Shown: piece after piece, positions 27,201-34,468 of the stretch | Numbering within the stretch: the first letter of the stretch is position 1 | Layout of the letters: the number at the start of each line of letters is the position of its first letter | DNA from: a virus | IMG/VR virus record: IMGVR_UViG_3300030107_008258 | Location: 62,001 to 126,000 of that record | Strand: one strand, 5' to 3' | Length of the DNA stretch: 64,000 nucleotides | Notes under the pieces: generated by a model | The model's input: the letters and a program-made list of their open reading frames with translations, nothing else | The model's database searches: none | Told to the model about the DNA's origin: nothing | Program-made: the position numbers and the translations under genes

Positions 27201-29444
27201 CGTAATAAGGTTTGCAGCTTCGGCAAAAACTCCTGTTTGACTCTGTTTGACTGCTAGACTTCCCTCAACAGATAAGGGAAAATTAACTTCAAACTGATCG
27301 GTAGAATCATTAAATAAGATATTGGCGTCGGTAGCGCTTCCCCTGTCTATAACAAGACCTCCTGAAGAAAGCGTTATTCCAGCTCCGTCTTCACCACTAT
27401 TCAAAACAATAATATTGTCTTTAATGGCCGTATCGGTTGTTTCAACAATTGTACGAGTACCAGTAACTGTTAAGTTTTTGATTGAGACATCACCAAAAGT
27501 AATAGTTCCTGTCGTATCGAATTTTATTCCTCCTTCTGAAGGAGATGATAAAGTTGCTTCGCTTCCTATTTTAATTGAGTCTGAGGATACAATTAAATCG
27601 TCAAAATGTCCGCTCCTAAACGGTAACGAAGGAGACCCTAAATTAATAGTCCCACTTGCATTAGGTAAGATTTCTCCCGAAATTGTTCCCCCCGCTTTGT
27701 TAAGTTTTATATCTTGTATCTCTCCTGTAGCAGTTTGTAAGGTAGAAATATCGGAATCGTTACTGGTAATTTGGGATTGTAAATTATTTCCCGTCGATAT
27801 TAAGTTGCCGCTTACAGTATCAATATCATCTTGAAGATTTTGGCCTGTCGTAATTAGGTTTCCGCTTAGGGTATCTCTTTTGCTATCTAGGGTGTTACCA
27901 GAAGAAATCAAATTACCGCTTAGGGTATCTCTCTTTTGATCTAAGGTATTACCTGTTGAAATAATGTTTCCGCTTAAAGTATCCCTTTTCTCGTCTAGAG
28001 TATTTCCTGAAGAAATTAAATTTCCGCTCAATATATCTCTTAACGAATCAAGATGATTACCTGTAGATATAATTGTGTTAGTGAGTGTTGTGCCTGTTGT
28101 TATTAAGTTACCACTTAATGTAGTTATGTCGGCATCATTACCAATAATCTGATTCTCTAAATTATTTCCTGTAGAAATTATGTTTGTATTAATTGATGCA
28201 ATGTCTGAATCATTGCTATTAATTTGGGCCTGAAGATTATTACCTGTTGAAATAAGATTCCCACTTAAAGTATCACGCGAAGCATCTAGGGCATTTCCCG
28301 TCGATATTAAATTCCCACTTAAAGTATCCCTTTGTGAATCTAAAGTATTCCCCGTTGCGATTAAATCGGGGTCAGTGGCAAAAGTTCCAGAGTTTAAATA
28401 TAGAAGAGATTCGCTTGATGAATCAACAGCTACTAGCCCTCCATTGGCCGGAAATTGAGTTTGCAAGGAAGAATAATCATTGGGCGCATCAACTAAACCT
28501 GTGAACTTGACCGCCCCACCACCTTCTCCACCTACTCCCGTAACAGGGGGTATATCGTAGGCAATTCCATCTCCCGCGCTATTTACTTTTAAATATTTTC
28601 CTTGGTTTCCTGCTAATGTTACATCATCCAAATCTTTTATATGAGTGGCAAAATTGCCCGTCATGGAATGAAAAACAGACAAGCCGCTTAAGGTGTTTAC
28701 TTCTGTAGTAAGGTATGATCCTGTTGAAGCAAGATTAGTTGTTAAGGTTTGACCAGTAGTTATTAAATTAGCGGCTACTGTAGACCCTGTCGATTGTAAA
28801 TTAGTTGTAAGATTAGCGATATCTGTGTCATTGGTAGTAATTTGGCCTTGTAATGTTTGTCCTGTTACTACAAGGTTGGGAGCTAGCGCTAACTCGCTCC
28901 CGTCTACCGCAACAGGAAAGTTTAATTCAAACCTATCAGTATTATCGTTAAAAAGTATTGTAGCATTTTCTAGAGTTCCCCTATCTACAACTAATCCTCC
29001 CGAAGTAAGAGTAATTCCCGCTCCAGCTTCACCGCTATTTATTACAATTATATTATCTTTGACCGCGAGATCAGTAGAACTTATTATAGATTGAGTTCCT
29101 GTTACAGTTAGATTCTTAACCTTAATATCGCCAAAGATAGTTTCTCCCTCGGTATCGAAACTAAACCCCCCTCCCGGTCCTGCCGAAATCGTAGCCTCAT
29201 CTCCTAATTTTAAAGAGTCAGCCGCAAGATGAGCTGTCTTTGCATAAAGATTCAAAAACCGCTTGGAAGGTGAACCTAAATCTACCGTATCAGTTTGGTG
29301 GGGAAGAAGAGCCCCAGAAATAATACCTCCCTTTGTCCCCAGTTTATCTTCCTGTAGATTTGTGGTGACGATAGCTGTCGATGTTTTTCCCTCTACCGAC
29401 GTTTCGGTTTTGCCGCTGATTACAACATCTACAGAAATAGCCAT
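21282..29444 (-). CDS. Giant modular tail fibre with 25-residue repeats, GIGT repeats and LamG domain
   Basis: A 2,720-residue virion fibre. In order: an N-terminal module ('LTVTGTQSIISSTDLAVKD' type) that recurs twice more in the protein; long arrays of a 25-residue unit (core NLVTTGQTLQTQITSNDSD), likely a trimeric coiled or beta-helical shaft; about seven GxVGIGTxxPxxxLxV units around residues 1580-2140; a LamG domain near residues 2290-2510; and two C-terminal domains beginning TGDGTTTNYAL and FTGNGVVSGFEM, typical of phage fibre ends. No S74 chaperone, unlike the other giant fibre. It is coupled to the two LamG genes downstream, and the upstream 127-residue baseplate-type protein probably helps anchor it. 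Likely host recognition at a distance. Confidence 0.85.
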   Translation of the reverse strand: MAISVDVVISGKTETSVEGKTSTAIVTTNLQEDKLGTKGGIISGALLPHQTDTVDLGSPSKRFLNLYAKTAHLAADSLKLGDEATISAGPGGGFSFDTEGETIFGDIKVKNLTVTGTQSIISSTDLAVKDNIIVINSGEAGAGITLTSGGLVVDRGTLENATILFNDNTDRFELNFPVAVDGSELALAPNLVVTGQTLQGQITTNDTDIANLTTNLQSTGSTVAANLITTGQTLTTNLASTGSYLTTEVNTLSGLSVFHSMTGNFATHIKDLDDVTLAGNQGKYLKVNSAGDGIAYDIPPVTGVGGEGGGAVKFTGLVDAPNDYSSLQTQFPANGGLVAVDSSSESLLYLNSGTFATDPDLIATGNTLDSQRDTLSGNLISTGNALDASRDTLSGNLISTGNNLQAQINSNDSDIASINTNIISTGNNLENQIIGNDADITTLSGNLITTGTTLTNTIISTGNHLDSLRDILSGNLISSGNTLDEKRDTLSGNIISTGNTLDQKRDTLSGNLISSGNTLDSKRDTLSGNLITTGQNLQDDIDTVSGNLISTGNNLQSQITSNDSDISTLQTATGEIQDIKLNKAGGTISGEILPNASGTINLGSPSLPFRSGHFDDLIVSSDSIKIGSEATLSSPSEGGIKFDTTGTITFGDVSIKNLTVTGTRTIVETTDTAIKDNIIVLNSGEDGAGITLSSGGLVIDRGSATDANILFNDSTDQFEVNFPLSVEGSLAVKQSQTGVFAEAANLITTGQTLQTQITSNDTDISSLTSNLASTGSTLDSEVTTLTTNLASTGSTLAADIVTVSGLTQGNDTDLATVTSNLITTGQTLTDEIAIVSGLTTSNDSDISTITSNLITTGQTLQSQITSNDSDISTITSNLVTTGQTLQTQITSNDSDITTLTSNLVTTGQTLQTQITSNDSDISTLTSNLSSTGSTLDSKIDTLSGVATLDSETGNLVDTSMTGDFAVNFLDLDDTPGSLGAVGQSVVVNADRDGLIFSGVSAGGGGGSSTFVGLSDTPGALTASRLLAVNSAGDSVEFLESGTLVTDAETGVFATSANLVTTGQTLTTNTNTVSSNLVSTGSVVDDVSGNLITTGQTLQTQITSNDSDISTLTSNLVTTGQTLTTNINTVSTNLVSTGSVVDDVSGNLITSGQTLQTQITSNDSDITTLTSNLVSTGAVVDDISGNLITTGQTLQTQITSNDSDISTLTSNLVTTGQTLTTNINTVSSNLVSTGAVVDDISGNLITTGQTLQTQITSNDSDITTLTSNLASTGNTLDTTTVKLTSNQTIAGNKTFSDTVTIGDLNVTGTQTTITATNLAIKDNLIEINSGESGAGITLVSGGITINRGSAANANILFNDSTDRFELNFPLAADGSLVATAPNLVTTGQTLQTQITSNDSDISTLTSNLVSTGSFVDDVSGNLITTGQTLQTQITSNDSDITTLTSNLITTGQTLTSEISTLSGLATLDSETGSLIDTSMTGNFTDGAGVAGYVARWSDSNTLTSGAMQDNGAVVGVNQAADPDNAFSIKSIDNNTNPLQIAAHDGDSLFVFRQSAGDGRLSIKKDGGTETVRLDSDNASFMTGGNVGIGIAAPTTKLHISYPAVGQDGSAVTALTTTTALNLGLKLGFSGGANSNNNIIGGISLGNSGEEFAGMYALDGGASAATDLALFVGTTSGITEAVKIDSSGSVGIGTNAPASKLHLYSATDANVIVKLQGGSDSAKGAHINFLRGATDVGSFGTKASLVGGTSNDLMFYSASNDFIYYSTAERMRVQADGLVGIGTNAPAQKLHVLGDAIKFERTDNAVTLQLYNNAASPADDAALGYIQFLGKDNDGTANIVHSEVRGGVQSNTDSAVNGYLSFLTTNNGTSVSEAMRITADGKIGIGTDSPSTKLQVVVDSSDGSASTHGVHFGTATNGLNIGAHDGGNYAWIQTKSNDDLVINPYGAKVGIGTDAPAKSLQISAGDGSHLMLHYSGSGHSSGAVRQFFQRSTGTEASPTGTSDGDIVGTTSYVAYAPSGSTYRNSAAIVVTRYGAANTVSAPAKIAFATPGASDDTLVDRLTILPGGKIGIGTTDPSVDFQVGNSVSGQTKVVTFNSEGGTEIGLKVKSRTNRAKIAVSDNDTTAYIVAEGGARAFGPNDTAHANNLIVNGDGNVGVGTITPSKKFHVVGDIEISGTIYQSGSVFEGGGGGGGGSSTFVGLSDTPGSFTANRVLTVNSAGNAVETTFDTSTLSGHQSVEQGYFTGLTLGGTGTGILQNASGTISNLDLADNKFDVSVIEERDSAVGDSNFDKVELLLPFDGANDATSTTDESDSNHTVSFNGSADISTAQSKFGGSSLYLPGGSNDHVTIAGSSDFNFGTGDFTIEMWVYRTHTAYGYIFETRGGEDTTSTDGIGLYLGSGGNDELRVAVNRSNVIDINQDHQTNDQWQHFAVVREGSTMTLYIDGTARGSGSNSTDFDRSRPFRIGNIHNASLDGGYGFQGYIDDFRVTKGLARYTSNFTPTSAAHPTSAGITENKYIGQIGGIDDSDVDYGIEKLSNSQLMIKKLSDNTFTPDRLYVNVNKLGALGHGIAFDQVYTGDGTTTNYALSENVSNARDVLVSVEGLIQTPIIDYTLAGATGVSFTTGVVSGHEISFRHLALGPSGTAGASADISYLTERFTGNGVVSGFEMSRSISTADEIFVFVNGLVQDSGANFSVTAGTGLYFTDGEIASGDKIMVRHIY
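25060..27225 (-). repeat. Coding repeats, 75-bp period (25 residues), synonymously diverged
   Basis: Within the giant fibre a 25-residue unit recurs, most regularly at 26640-27225. Copies at 26703-26741 and 26778-26816 encode the identical 13 residues NLVTTGQTLQTQI, but 8 or 9 of the codons differ by synonymous changes. A third copy near 26850-26890 differs again. Shorter variants (units starting NLISTGN) continue at 27770-28380. This is a protein-level repeat that is poorly visible as a DNA repeat. Confidence 0.85.
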
Positions 29445-29445
29445 T

Positions 29446-29829
29446 TTAAGAATTAGATGGTTGAGTCACTTCAGGAAAGACATTGAAATCGCCTTTCATT
29501 AATTTTACTACAGCGCCATTAGCGTCTTCTCCGGCTCCTGTTGGGTATCTTTCTATATCATAAACAAATTGACCCACGGGCAAGTCTACAGTTTGAGTTC
29601 CACTTAAATAAATGTCAATTAAACCACTTATCCATGCGTCTCCATTATTTCCCGAAACAATAGTAGGCGAAAGATCTATAAGAGAAGAAGCGCTACTGTA
29701 ACGATATTTAACTACTCCTCGAGCTCCATAACCGCTCAAATCTATAGCGTTTCCGTTCGTGTCCTTTACATTTAACCGAACACTTAATTCCGAACCTTGA
29801 GAAGCGTCAAAATTATAAACCGTTGCCAT
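29446..29829 (-). CDS. Baseplate/fibre-anchor-type protein
   Basis: A 127-residue small beta-sandwich-like protein with the pattern QGSELSVRLNVKDTNGNAID near the N-terminus and VDLPVGQFVYDIERY, LMKGDFNVFPEVTQ near the end. This pattern (qGt-f...dl-tGy...l..G.yvYDle....v.rll.G...v.pevT) is common in small phage proteins encoded next to fibres and in the N-terminal domain of BppU-type baseplate proteins. One base separates it from the giant fibre gene, so a role in attaching that fibre is likely. The AGTGTAAT motif ends 8 nt before ATG 29829 and there is no SD, so this heads the fibre operon. Confidence 0.65.
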   Translation of the reverse strand: MATVYNFDASQGSELSVRLNVKDTNGNAIDLSGYGARGVVKYRYSSASSLIDLSPTIVSGNNGDAWISGLIDIYLSGTQTVDLPVGQFVYDIERYPTGAGEDANGAVVKLMKGDFNVFPEVTQPSNS

Positions 29830-29837
29830 ATAGTTTT

Positions 29838-29847
29838 ATTACACTAT
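29838..29847 (-). promoter_or_regulatory. AGTGTAAT putative promoter, giant fibre operon
   Basis: The minus strand reads ATAGTGTAAT, 8 nt before ATG 29829, with no SD. It lies in an inverted repeat ATATAGT-N8-ACTATAT like that at the connector operon. The preceding sequence, CAAAAAAAACCTGCAT, closely resembles CAAAAAAACTCCAT upstream of the connector motif. Confidence 0.6.
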
Positions 29848-29868
29848 ATGCAGGTTTTTTTTGAAATA

Positions 29869-30234
29869 TTATCTTCCTTCTGAAAGTATTTTCATGCCTT
29901 CGGCATTTATCTTCGCATTAGCATCCGGTTCTGTGATGGGTTTTTTATAAGCGGATACATGTTTTCTAAATTCTCGCATTAACCTTTCCCTTAACATTCC
30001 TCTATTATCAATAGGAATAATACCTACCCTAGAAGCATGACTTTGCAGGTCTGACATGTTCATGTCGTCTAAACGCTTTTGATATTGCATGTCATCCATC
30101 GTACCATACATACTGCTTCCATCGTCTCCCCATATTTGGTCTAGAGTAGTTGCCTCAAATTTTTCTACTTTTGCATGAGTTTGAGACATTTTTTTAACAG
30201 AAGTCTTTTTTGAAGTTTTCCTTTTTGCTGCCAT
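29869..30234 (-). CDS. Small head-region protein with a SAP-like C-terminal helix pair
   Basis: A 121-residue protein with a basic N-terminus (AAKRKTSKKTSVKKM) and a segment MSDLQSHASRVGIIPIDNRGMLRERLMREF that looks like a SAP-type or Rho-N-type helix-extended-helix fold, often DNA- or RNA-contacting. It lies directly after the terminator behind the major capsid gene. Its ATG has AAGGA about 8 nt upstream (ATAAGGAATAAGATTATG) and a GTGTATT motif 27 nt upstream, so it has its own leader. Possible head or packaging accessory protein. Function not established. Confidence 0.55.
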   Translation of the reverse strand: MAAKRKTSKKTSVKKMSQTHAKVEKFEATTLDQIWGDDGSSMYGTMDDMQYQKRLDDMNMSDLQSHASRVGIIPIDNRGMLRERLMREFRKHVSAYKKPITEPDANAKINAEGMKILSEGR

Positions 30235-30261
30235 AATCTTATTCCTTATAGTAGTAGAAAA

Positions 30262-30268
30262 TACACTT
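30262..30268 (-). promoter_or_regulatory. AGTGTA-type putative promoter with leader and SD
   Basis: The minus strand reads AAAGTGTATTTT, 27 nt before ATG 30234, with an AAGGA SD within the leader. It sits just after the capsid-gene terminator. Confidence 0.4.
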
Positions 30269-30286
30269 TTTTTCCAAAAAATAGAA

Positions 30287-30312
30287 AACCCCGACCCTTA
30301 CGGGCCGGGGTT
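30287..30312 (-). terminator. Rho-independent terminator after major capsid gene
   Basis: A hairpin with outer stem AACCCCG/CGGGGTT and inner stem CCC/GGG around a TTAC loop. On the minus strand it is followed by TTTTCTATTTTTT. It lies 23 nt past the capsid stop codon. Confidence 0.85.
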
Positions 30313-30334
30313 GCTAAATGTTATTTATTAGCGA

Positions 30335-31426
30335 TTATGGACGCTCAAACACTAAACCAACCAAAACACGAGCATCAAGAAGGACACGTCCTTCTTCGAT
30401 ACCGCCGTAAAAGCCGGTCTTGTCTTGACGTTGAGCGAATTGGTCATCCGGAAGAGCGGTGAAAGTACCACCTGTCTCAGAATTCCGAGCAACTGGACGA
30501 ACCAATGCTTCACGAGAACGATCCACACCTACAACAACCTGATCATCACCAGTAAAGGTACCTCCATAAAAGGTGCCAAACAAAGTGTTGTACTTCTGGC
30601 CATTACCGAATTCGATAAGATCAATAACATTGATACCGAAAAGGTTCTGGAATCCAGCGGTGCGATACATTTCGTCCTTCACGCCGTCTCCAACCTGCTC
30701 AGCACTAGAGCTAAACGGATTGAAGGCAAGGTGACGGATGTCTCCTACGATCTCTGGAGAAACGAACAAGTCCGTAATTCCACGAGAATAAGGAGCAGCT
30801 GGAGTACCACCAGCATAAGAAGTATTAAGCCTCTTCATCTTTACCATCATATCGTTAAGATAAGCTAAGCTAAACTTAGCGTCACTCTCAGATGTCTTAT
30901 CAACAACGTTATCGCCAGCAGAACCACTACCAGTGGCGCCTTTAGCTTCTGCAAGGCCCTTCAAAAGAACTGCCCAAGCGTTACGATCCTGCTTGACCAA
31001 TACTTCGTTAGCCATACGCTCAACTGATTTGCTTACGACGTCCAAGCGACTCTTACGAGCATACTTTTTAAGGAAGCTTACCGCACTATCAAGTTTGTAA
31101 GTTGAGATTTTCAACTCAGCGTTACCTGCAATTTGAGAAGATGGAAGACCACCTGCCATTTGCTGGGACCAAATAGTAACGTAGTTATCAGTTCCACGTT
31201 GATCATAGAACAAATCTAGCGGATAACTAGGATTGTCGTCTTCATCATACTCTACGTTAGTATAAACATACGCAGCCGTATTTGCTTGATCTAGAACCTG
31301 CTGAACAACTGGTCCGATAAAAGCGGCAAAAGCCTCTGTTGCCGGACGAGAAATATCTGGGTTCTTGGAGCCCATAGCCTTGATTAGTTCGACCTGCTCC
31401 GGAGTATTTTTAAGTTTTAATTTCAT
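30335..31426 (-). CDS. Major capsid protein (HK97-fold type)
   Basis: A 363-residue soluble protein lying just after protease-scaffold and decoration genes and followed by a strong terminator, the classic capsid position. The N-terminal helix (TPEQVELIKAMGSKN), the central region with acidic and aromatic residues, and the C-terminal strands (EEGRVLLDARVLVGLVFER) are consistent with an HK97-type coat protein; the fold is inferred. The start is supported by a strong AAGGAG about 9 nt upstream of ATG 31426, one of the best SD sites in the window, as expected for a very abundant protein. There is no built-in scaffold; that function is probably in the protease gene's C-terminal half. Confidence 0.8.
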   Translation of the reverse strand: MKLKLKNTPEQVELIKAMGSKNPDISRPATEAFAAFIGPVVQQVLDQANTAAYVYTNVEYDEDDNPSYPLDLFYDQRGTDNYVTIWSQQMAGGLPSSQIAGNAELKISTYKLDSAVSFLKKYARKSRLDVVSKSVERMANEVLVKQDRNAWAVLLKGLAEAKGATGSGSAGDNVVDKTSESDAKFSLAYLNDMMVKMKRLNTSYAGGTPAAPYSRGITDLFVSPEIVGDIRHLAFNPFSSSAEQVGDGVKDEMYRTAGFQNLFGINVIDLIEFGNGQKYNTLFGTFYGGTFTGDDQVVVGVDRSREALVRPVARNSETGGTFTALPDDQFAQRQDKTGFYGGIEEGRVLLDARVLVGLVFERP

Positions 31427-31444
31427 ATCAATTTTCTCCTTTTA

Positions 31445-32032
31445 TTAACCTTGGGTGAAGTCGAATTTAACCAAAACTGAACCGTCCGCATCTGGACCGC
31501 CCAAAGTTCTGCCGATTCTGTTATTAGTAGCCTTGGCTCCCAAATTGGTTACCTGACCACTACCTGTAGCGAAAACGTCTTGATCCTGAAGGATGCCTGC
31601 AGAACTAGCCCATGCACCAGTTGCCATAAGGAAAATTCCTCGTGTAGCAATTGGAACTGCCTGACCTGTTAAACTGCACTGCAATTCAGCCTGCTTACGC
31701 GGGTTGAACTTCAAAGCTTCTCCGTTTTCGTCATATTCCCGAACGTCATAAAGCATAATGCCTAGAGCAGCTTCATCAGCTCCTCCATCAGTATACTGAA
31801 CGTCCGCCGCCACTCCCCACCGTGTAGAAACGGTGTTTGCGTATCCAGCACCAACATTGCCAATTTGGCTTAGCTCATTGGTATTGCTCCAACCTGTCAA
31901 AACCTTAACACATGATCCAGCATAAACTACATCACTTGTGCCAAGTGCTTGATTGGGGTCACCAAAAGCGAACAAATTGATAACATCGTGCTCACTGTAA
32001 TCCCTAAAGGGCTTTAGTCTTTCGTTTGCCAT
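31445..32032 (-). CDS. Capsid decoration protein candidate
   Basis: A 195-residue beta-rich, Ala/Gly-rich protein without membrane or signal sequences, located between the prohead protease and the capsid gene where lambda gpD-like decoration proteins are found. The C-terminal TLGGPDADGSVLVKFDFTQG resembles the end strand of such proteins. A strong AGGAG SD precedes ATG 32032. It would bind the expanded capsid surface and stabilise it. Another head accessory role is possible. Confidence 0.6.
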   Translation of the reverse strand: MANERLKPFRDYSEHDVINLFAFGDPNQALGTSDVVYAGSCVKVLTGWSNTNELSQIGNVGAGYANTVSTRWGVAADVQYTDGGADEAALGIMLYDVREYDENGEALKFNPRKQAELQCSLTGQAVPIATRGIFLMATGAWASSAGILQDQDVFATGSGQVTNLGAKATNNRIGRTLGGPDADGSVLVKFDFTQG

Positions 32033-32052
32033 AATGTATATCTCCTAATTAT

Positions 32053-33570
32053 TTATTTACTAAAATCGAATTGATCCATAGCAAAAGCTTTGCTATACTT
32101 TTCGAAAACCGTAGGTTCTTCAGCAGGAGAAGATGTCGGAATATTTTCCGTTTCACTTTTAGCGTTATCTACTGCATGCTCAACAACCTCCTTAACTGCA
32201 GAAGCGGAAGCTTCTGCGGGTGCTTCTTCAGCTGGTGTCTCAGCTGGTGCTTCAGCAGGAGCCTCAGCCGGAGCTGCTTCTTCTGCTGGCGCTTCCTCAT
32301 CCTCATCAGAGTTAGCTTTTGAGGATAAAAGAACTGAAAGCGTTTTATCCAATTCAGTGAAAGCCTCTTCGTCAAGGTCTCGAATCTGAGAGGCGATAAC
32401 CTTGCGGTCTTCGTCTGTCAATTTAAAACGCTCATCGTAAGATGCCATTCTCTGATTGAATGCTTCCAATTTTTCAGCTTCGGCTTTTTCAGCCTCAAGC
32501 TTTTCTAATTGAGCCTTAATATCTTCCAACTGCGTCTTCAAGGAATCGTGTTCCTTGGAGAGCGTCTCGTGCTGTTCACGAGCGTCTTTCAAGGACTCCT
32601 CTTTTTCAGCTTGCTCGGAGGAATACTCCTCCGAAGCTTTCTTGAGGCTCTCCTGAATAAACTCATGAATAGCAGAAGCAGTTAGCGTTTGTAAAGACTC
32701 GTCCGTTATGTCTTTCAAGTTTTCTATTTTCATAGCTTCTACTTTCTTTGTTTTTACAGTATTATTTGTATTTTGGGAAATCGTTTCTTCCTCAAGAGAC
32801 TCTTCCGCCAAAGCTTTTTGTTCAGCAACGCCATTTTCAGTAAGGACACCTTTAACATCCGCAGCTGGATTTTCGGTCAACCCTATACCTAATGGCACTA
32901 CATTATTGATAACCTTTCTATAAACATTCGAGTTATCATCAAATTTTCCTTCTCCCCCAAAACCTTTAAGTTTATCCATATGTTTTTCTACTTCTTCGGG
33001 GTCAGTTATTTCAAGGGCGTTTTCTATATTCTTTTCCTCTCCCTCTAAAACGACTAAATTATATTCGCTAAAACCAAGTTCCCAACTTGCGCTAATACCC
33101 ATATACTCTTCACTAGTAGGGTCACTAGAGCTTTCAATTTTATCAGCTAAAGTTTCGTTTACTACTTTCCATATAACTCCACCTAGAGTTACATTGAAAG
33201 GTTCTTTTAAATTCTTAACTTCTTCTTTCTTTAATGGCTCATCACTTCCGAAACGAGAAAACCCTGCGGTTAAAATAGTGCCCACTACTGATTTTCGATT
33301 GTGTTCAATATTAATAGGTTTATTGACAAAGTTATCATACATTGCCACCGCTGTATCAGTATCCACCACGTCCCCATTTTTATTTACTCTGTTAGCTACA
33401 AAAGCATTAAAGGCTACGGGGAGAAGGTCTACGTTTTTTTCTACATCAACGTCAGGAAGAAACTTTTCCAGCTCTACCATTGAAGCCAGAGCTAAATATT
33501 TATCCTTTTCTTCGGAAACTACCGGTTTGATAACCGAACTAAAAGTAGTAGTATATTTAGGTTTTTTCAT
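32053..33570 (-). CDS. Prohead protease fused to scaffold-like domain
   Basis: A 505-residue protein. Residues about 45-165 look like a prohead serine protease: LLPVAFNAFVANRVNKNGD, then the His motif NIEHNRKSVVGTIL (His90) and EYMGISASWELGF (candidate nucleophile Ser160 or Ser162). Residues about 280-400 are a long charged coiled coil (EHDSLKTQLEDIKAQLEKL) typical of scaffolds. A low-complexity Ala/Pro/Glu linker follows, then a tail ending FEKYSKAFAMDQFDFSK. In related phages the protease matures the capsid and removes the scaffold. Here both appear in one chain. An internal ATG at 32733 (Met280) would give a scaffold-only product, but its SD is weak. Confidence 0.75.
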   Translation of the reverse strand: MKKPKYTTTFSSVIKPVVSEEKDKYLALASMVELEKFLPDVDVEKNVDLLPVAFNAFVANRVNKNGDVVDTDTAVAMYDNFVNKPINIEHNRKSVVGTILTAGFSRFGSDEPLKKEEVKNLKEPFNVTLGGVIWKVVNETLADKIESSSDPTSEEYMGISASWELGFSEYNLVVLEGEEKNIENALEITDPEEVEKHMDKLKGFGGEGKFDDNSNVYRKVINNVVPLGIGLTENPAADVKGVLTENGVAEQKALAEESLEEETISQNTNNTVKTKKVEAMKIENLKDITDESLQTLTASAIHEFIQESLKKASEEYSSEQAEKEESLKDAREQHETLSKEHDSLKTQLEDIKAQLEKLEAEKAEAEKLEAFNQRMASYDERFKLTDEDRKVIASQIRDLDEEAFTELDKTLSVLLSSKANSDEDEEAPAEEAAPAEAPAEAPAETPAEEAPAEASASAVKEVVEHAVDNAKSETENIPTSSPAEEPTVFEKYSKAFAMDQFDFSK

Positions 33571-33571
33571 A

Positions 33572-34060
33572 TTAAAATTCTCTTTCTAACCTATAGTTTA
33601 TAATGTTTTGAATTGACTCTTTACGTGTTTCTATATAAAGATCATTAACACTTTCAAAGTTAAATTCTAAATTAAGCTCTTTAAGCTCTTCTTTTGCTTG
33701 TGTAACATATGAATCCATAGTGGACACATTAAAATCTTTTCCTTCCGCTACGCTTAAAAAACGATTAACGTTAGCCATACACCATGTAGGAAGATTATAG
33801 GTAGAGTTGGGCACGTAGGATTCTTCTGCGCTTTTATAAGTCTCTATTAGTGAATCGACTCGTAACTTTGCAGGACTCTTTTTTACCTTTGATTTAAAAC
33901 ACTTTATTAAATCAGAAGAAAAAACAATATATTCATCAATCTCAACTTCTTTACTTATAGAAGGCGAAGACTTACCATAGACATCAATCATTTTAACATT
34001 TTCCCCTTTTGGAAAGGCGTCGCCCGTAATGTCAAAATCTAGTCTGTCTAAATTACCCAT
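33572..34060 (-). CDS. Unknown head-module protein
   Basis: A 162-residue acidic, mostly helical protein with no recognised domain, placed immediately upstream of the prohead protease (1-nt gap) and so probably in the same operon. A TGTGTAGAAT version of the recurrent motif ends about 13 nt upstream of ATG 34060 with no SD. It may be a head-assembly factor by position. The sequence gives no stronger clue. Confidence 0.5.
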   Translation of the reverse strand: MGNLDRLDFDITGDAFPKGENVKMIDVYGKSSPSISKEVEIDEYIVFSSDLIKCFKSKVKKSPAKLRVDSLIETYKSAEESYVPNSTYNLPTWCMANVNRFLSVAEGKDFNVSTMDSYVTQAKEELKELNLEFNFESVNDLYIETRKESIQNIINYRLEREF

Positions 34061-34073
34061 TGTTACTATATAT

Positions 34074-34083
34074 TCTACACATT
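34074..34083 (-). promoter_or_regulatory. AGTGTA-type putative promoter, capsid operon
   Basis: The minus strand reads AATGTGTAGA, about 13 nt before ATG 34060. It is a weaker match to the recurrent motif than the others. Confidence 0.35.
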
Positions 34084-34107
34084 CTTTTACAAAAATGGAA
34101 AAAAAGA

Positions 34108-34134
34108 AAGCCCTAGACCCCCGGCCTAGAGCTT
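34108..34134 (-). terminator. Rho-independent terminator after lysis-like cassette
   Basis: A hairpin AAGCCCTAGACC / GGCCTAGAGCTT with two mismatches and a CCC loop. On the minus strand it is followed by TTTCTTTTTTT. It ends the small membrane-protein operon and insulates the head genes. Confidence 0.75.
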
Positions 34135-34158
34135 CCTCACAAAGGAATTGTATTTAAA

Positions 34159-34464
34159 TTACTTCTTCCCGATAGTAACCTTTTTGTCTCCCCTACCTAA
34201 AGACACACCGGGAAATTCCCAATCGAACTTAAAATAAGGAAGCTTGAAGGTGACGCCGCTTTTGCTGCATTTGAAATCGAAAGATGCGGAAACATCTTTA
34301 CCAGCACAAGCAGTTGGTAACGGGGCTTTTACCCCTAGAAAAGGAATGGTGAAATGGGGATCAGGCTTAACGCCTGCGCCAAACCACTTTTCCTTTTTAC
34401 CCTCAGCTGCTGAGAGACTAGTAGTCAATCCCAGCAGTATTATTAATGCGATAATGTTTTTCAT
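34159..34464 (-). CDS. Secreted small protein, unknown
   Basis: A 101-residue protein with a signal peptide, MKNIIALIILLGLTTSLSAA (cleavage likely after an Ala around 20). The mature part has two cysteines (TACAG and FDFKCSK) that could form a disulfide and is beta-rich. It follows the lipoprotein gene by 4 nt and precedes the operon terminator. Export of a small disulfide-containing protein next to holin- and spanin-like genes suggests a role at the envelope at lysis or in exclusion of other phages. Neither is shown. Confidence 0.55.
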   Translation of the reverse strand: MKNIIALIILLGLTTSLSAAEGKKEKWFGAGVKPDPHFTIPFLGVKAPLPTACAGKDVSASFDFKCSKSGVTFKLPYFKFDWEFPGVSLGRGDKKVTIGKK

Positions 34465-34468
34465 ATTA

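Noticed and set aside
25060-28900. Regular repeats of 75 bp that look like a CRISPR array
   Set aside because: They lie within one long open frame and encode a repeated peptide; units are not identical in DNA and there are no spacer/repeat boundaries.
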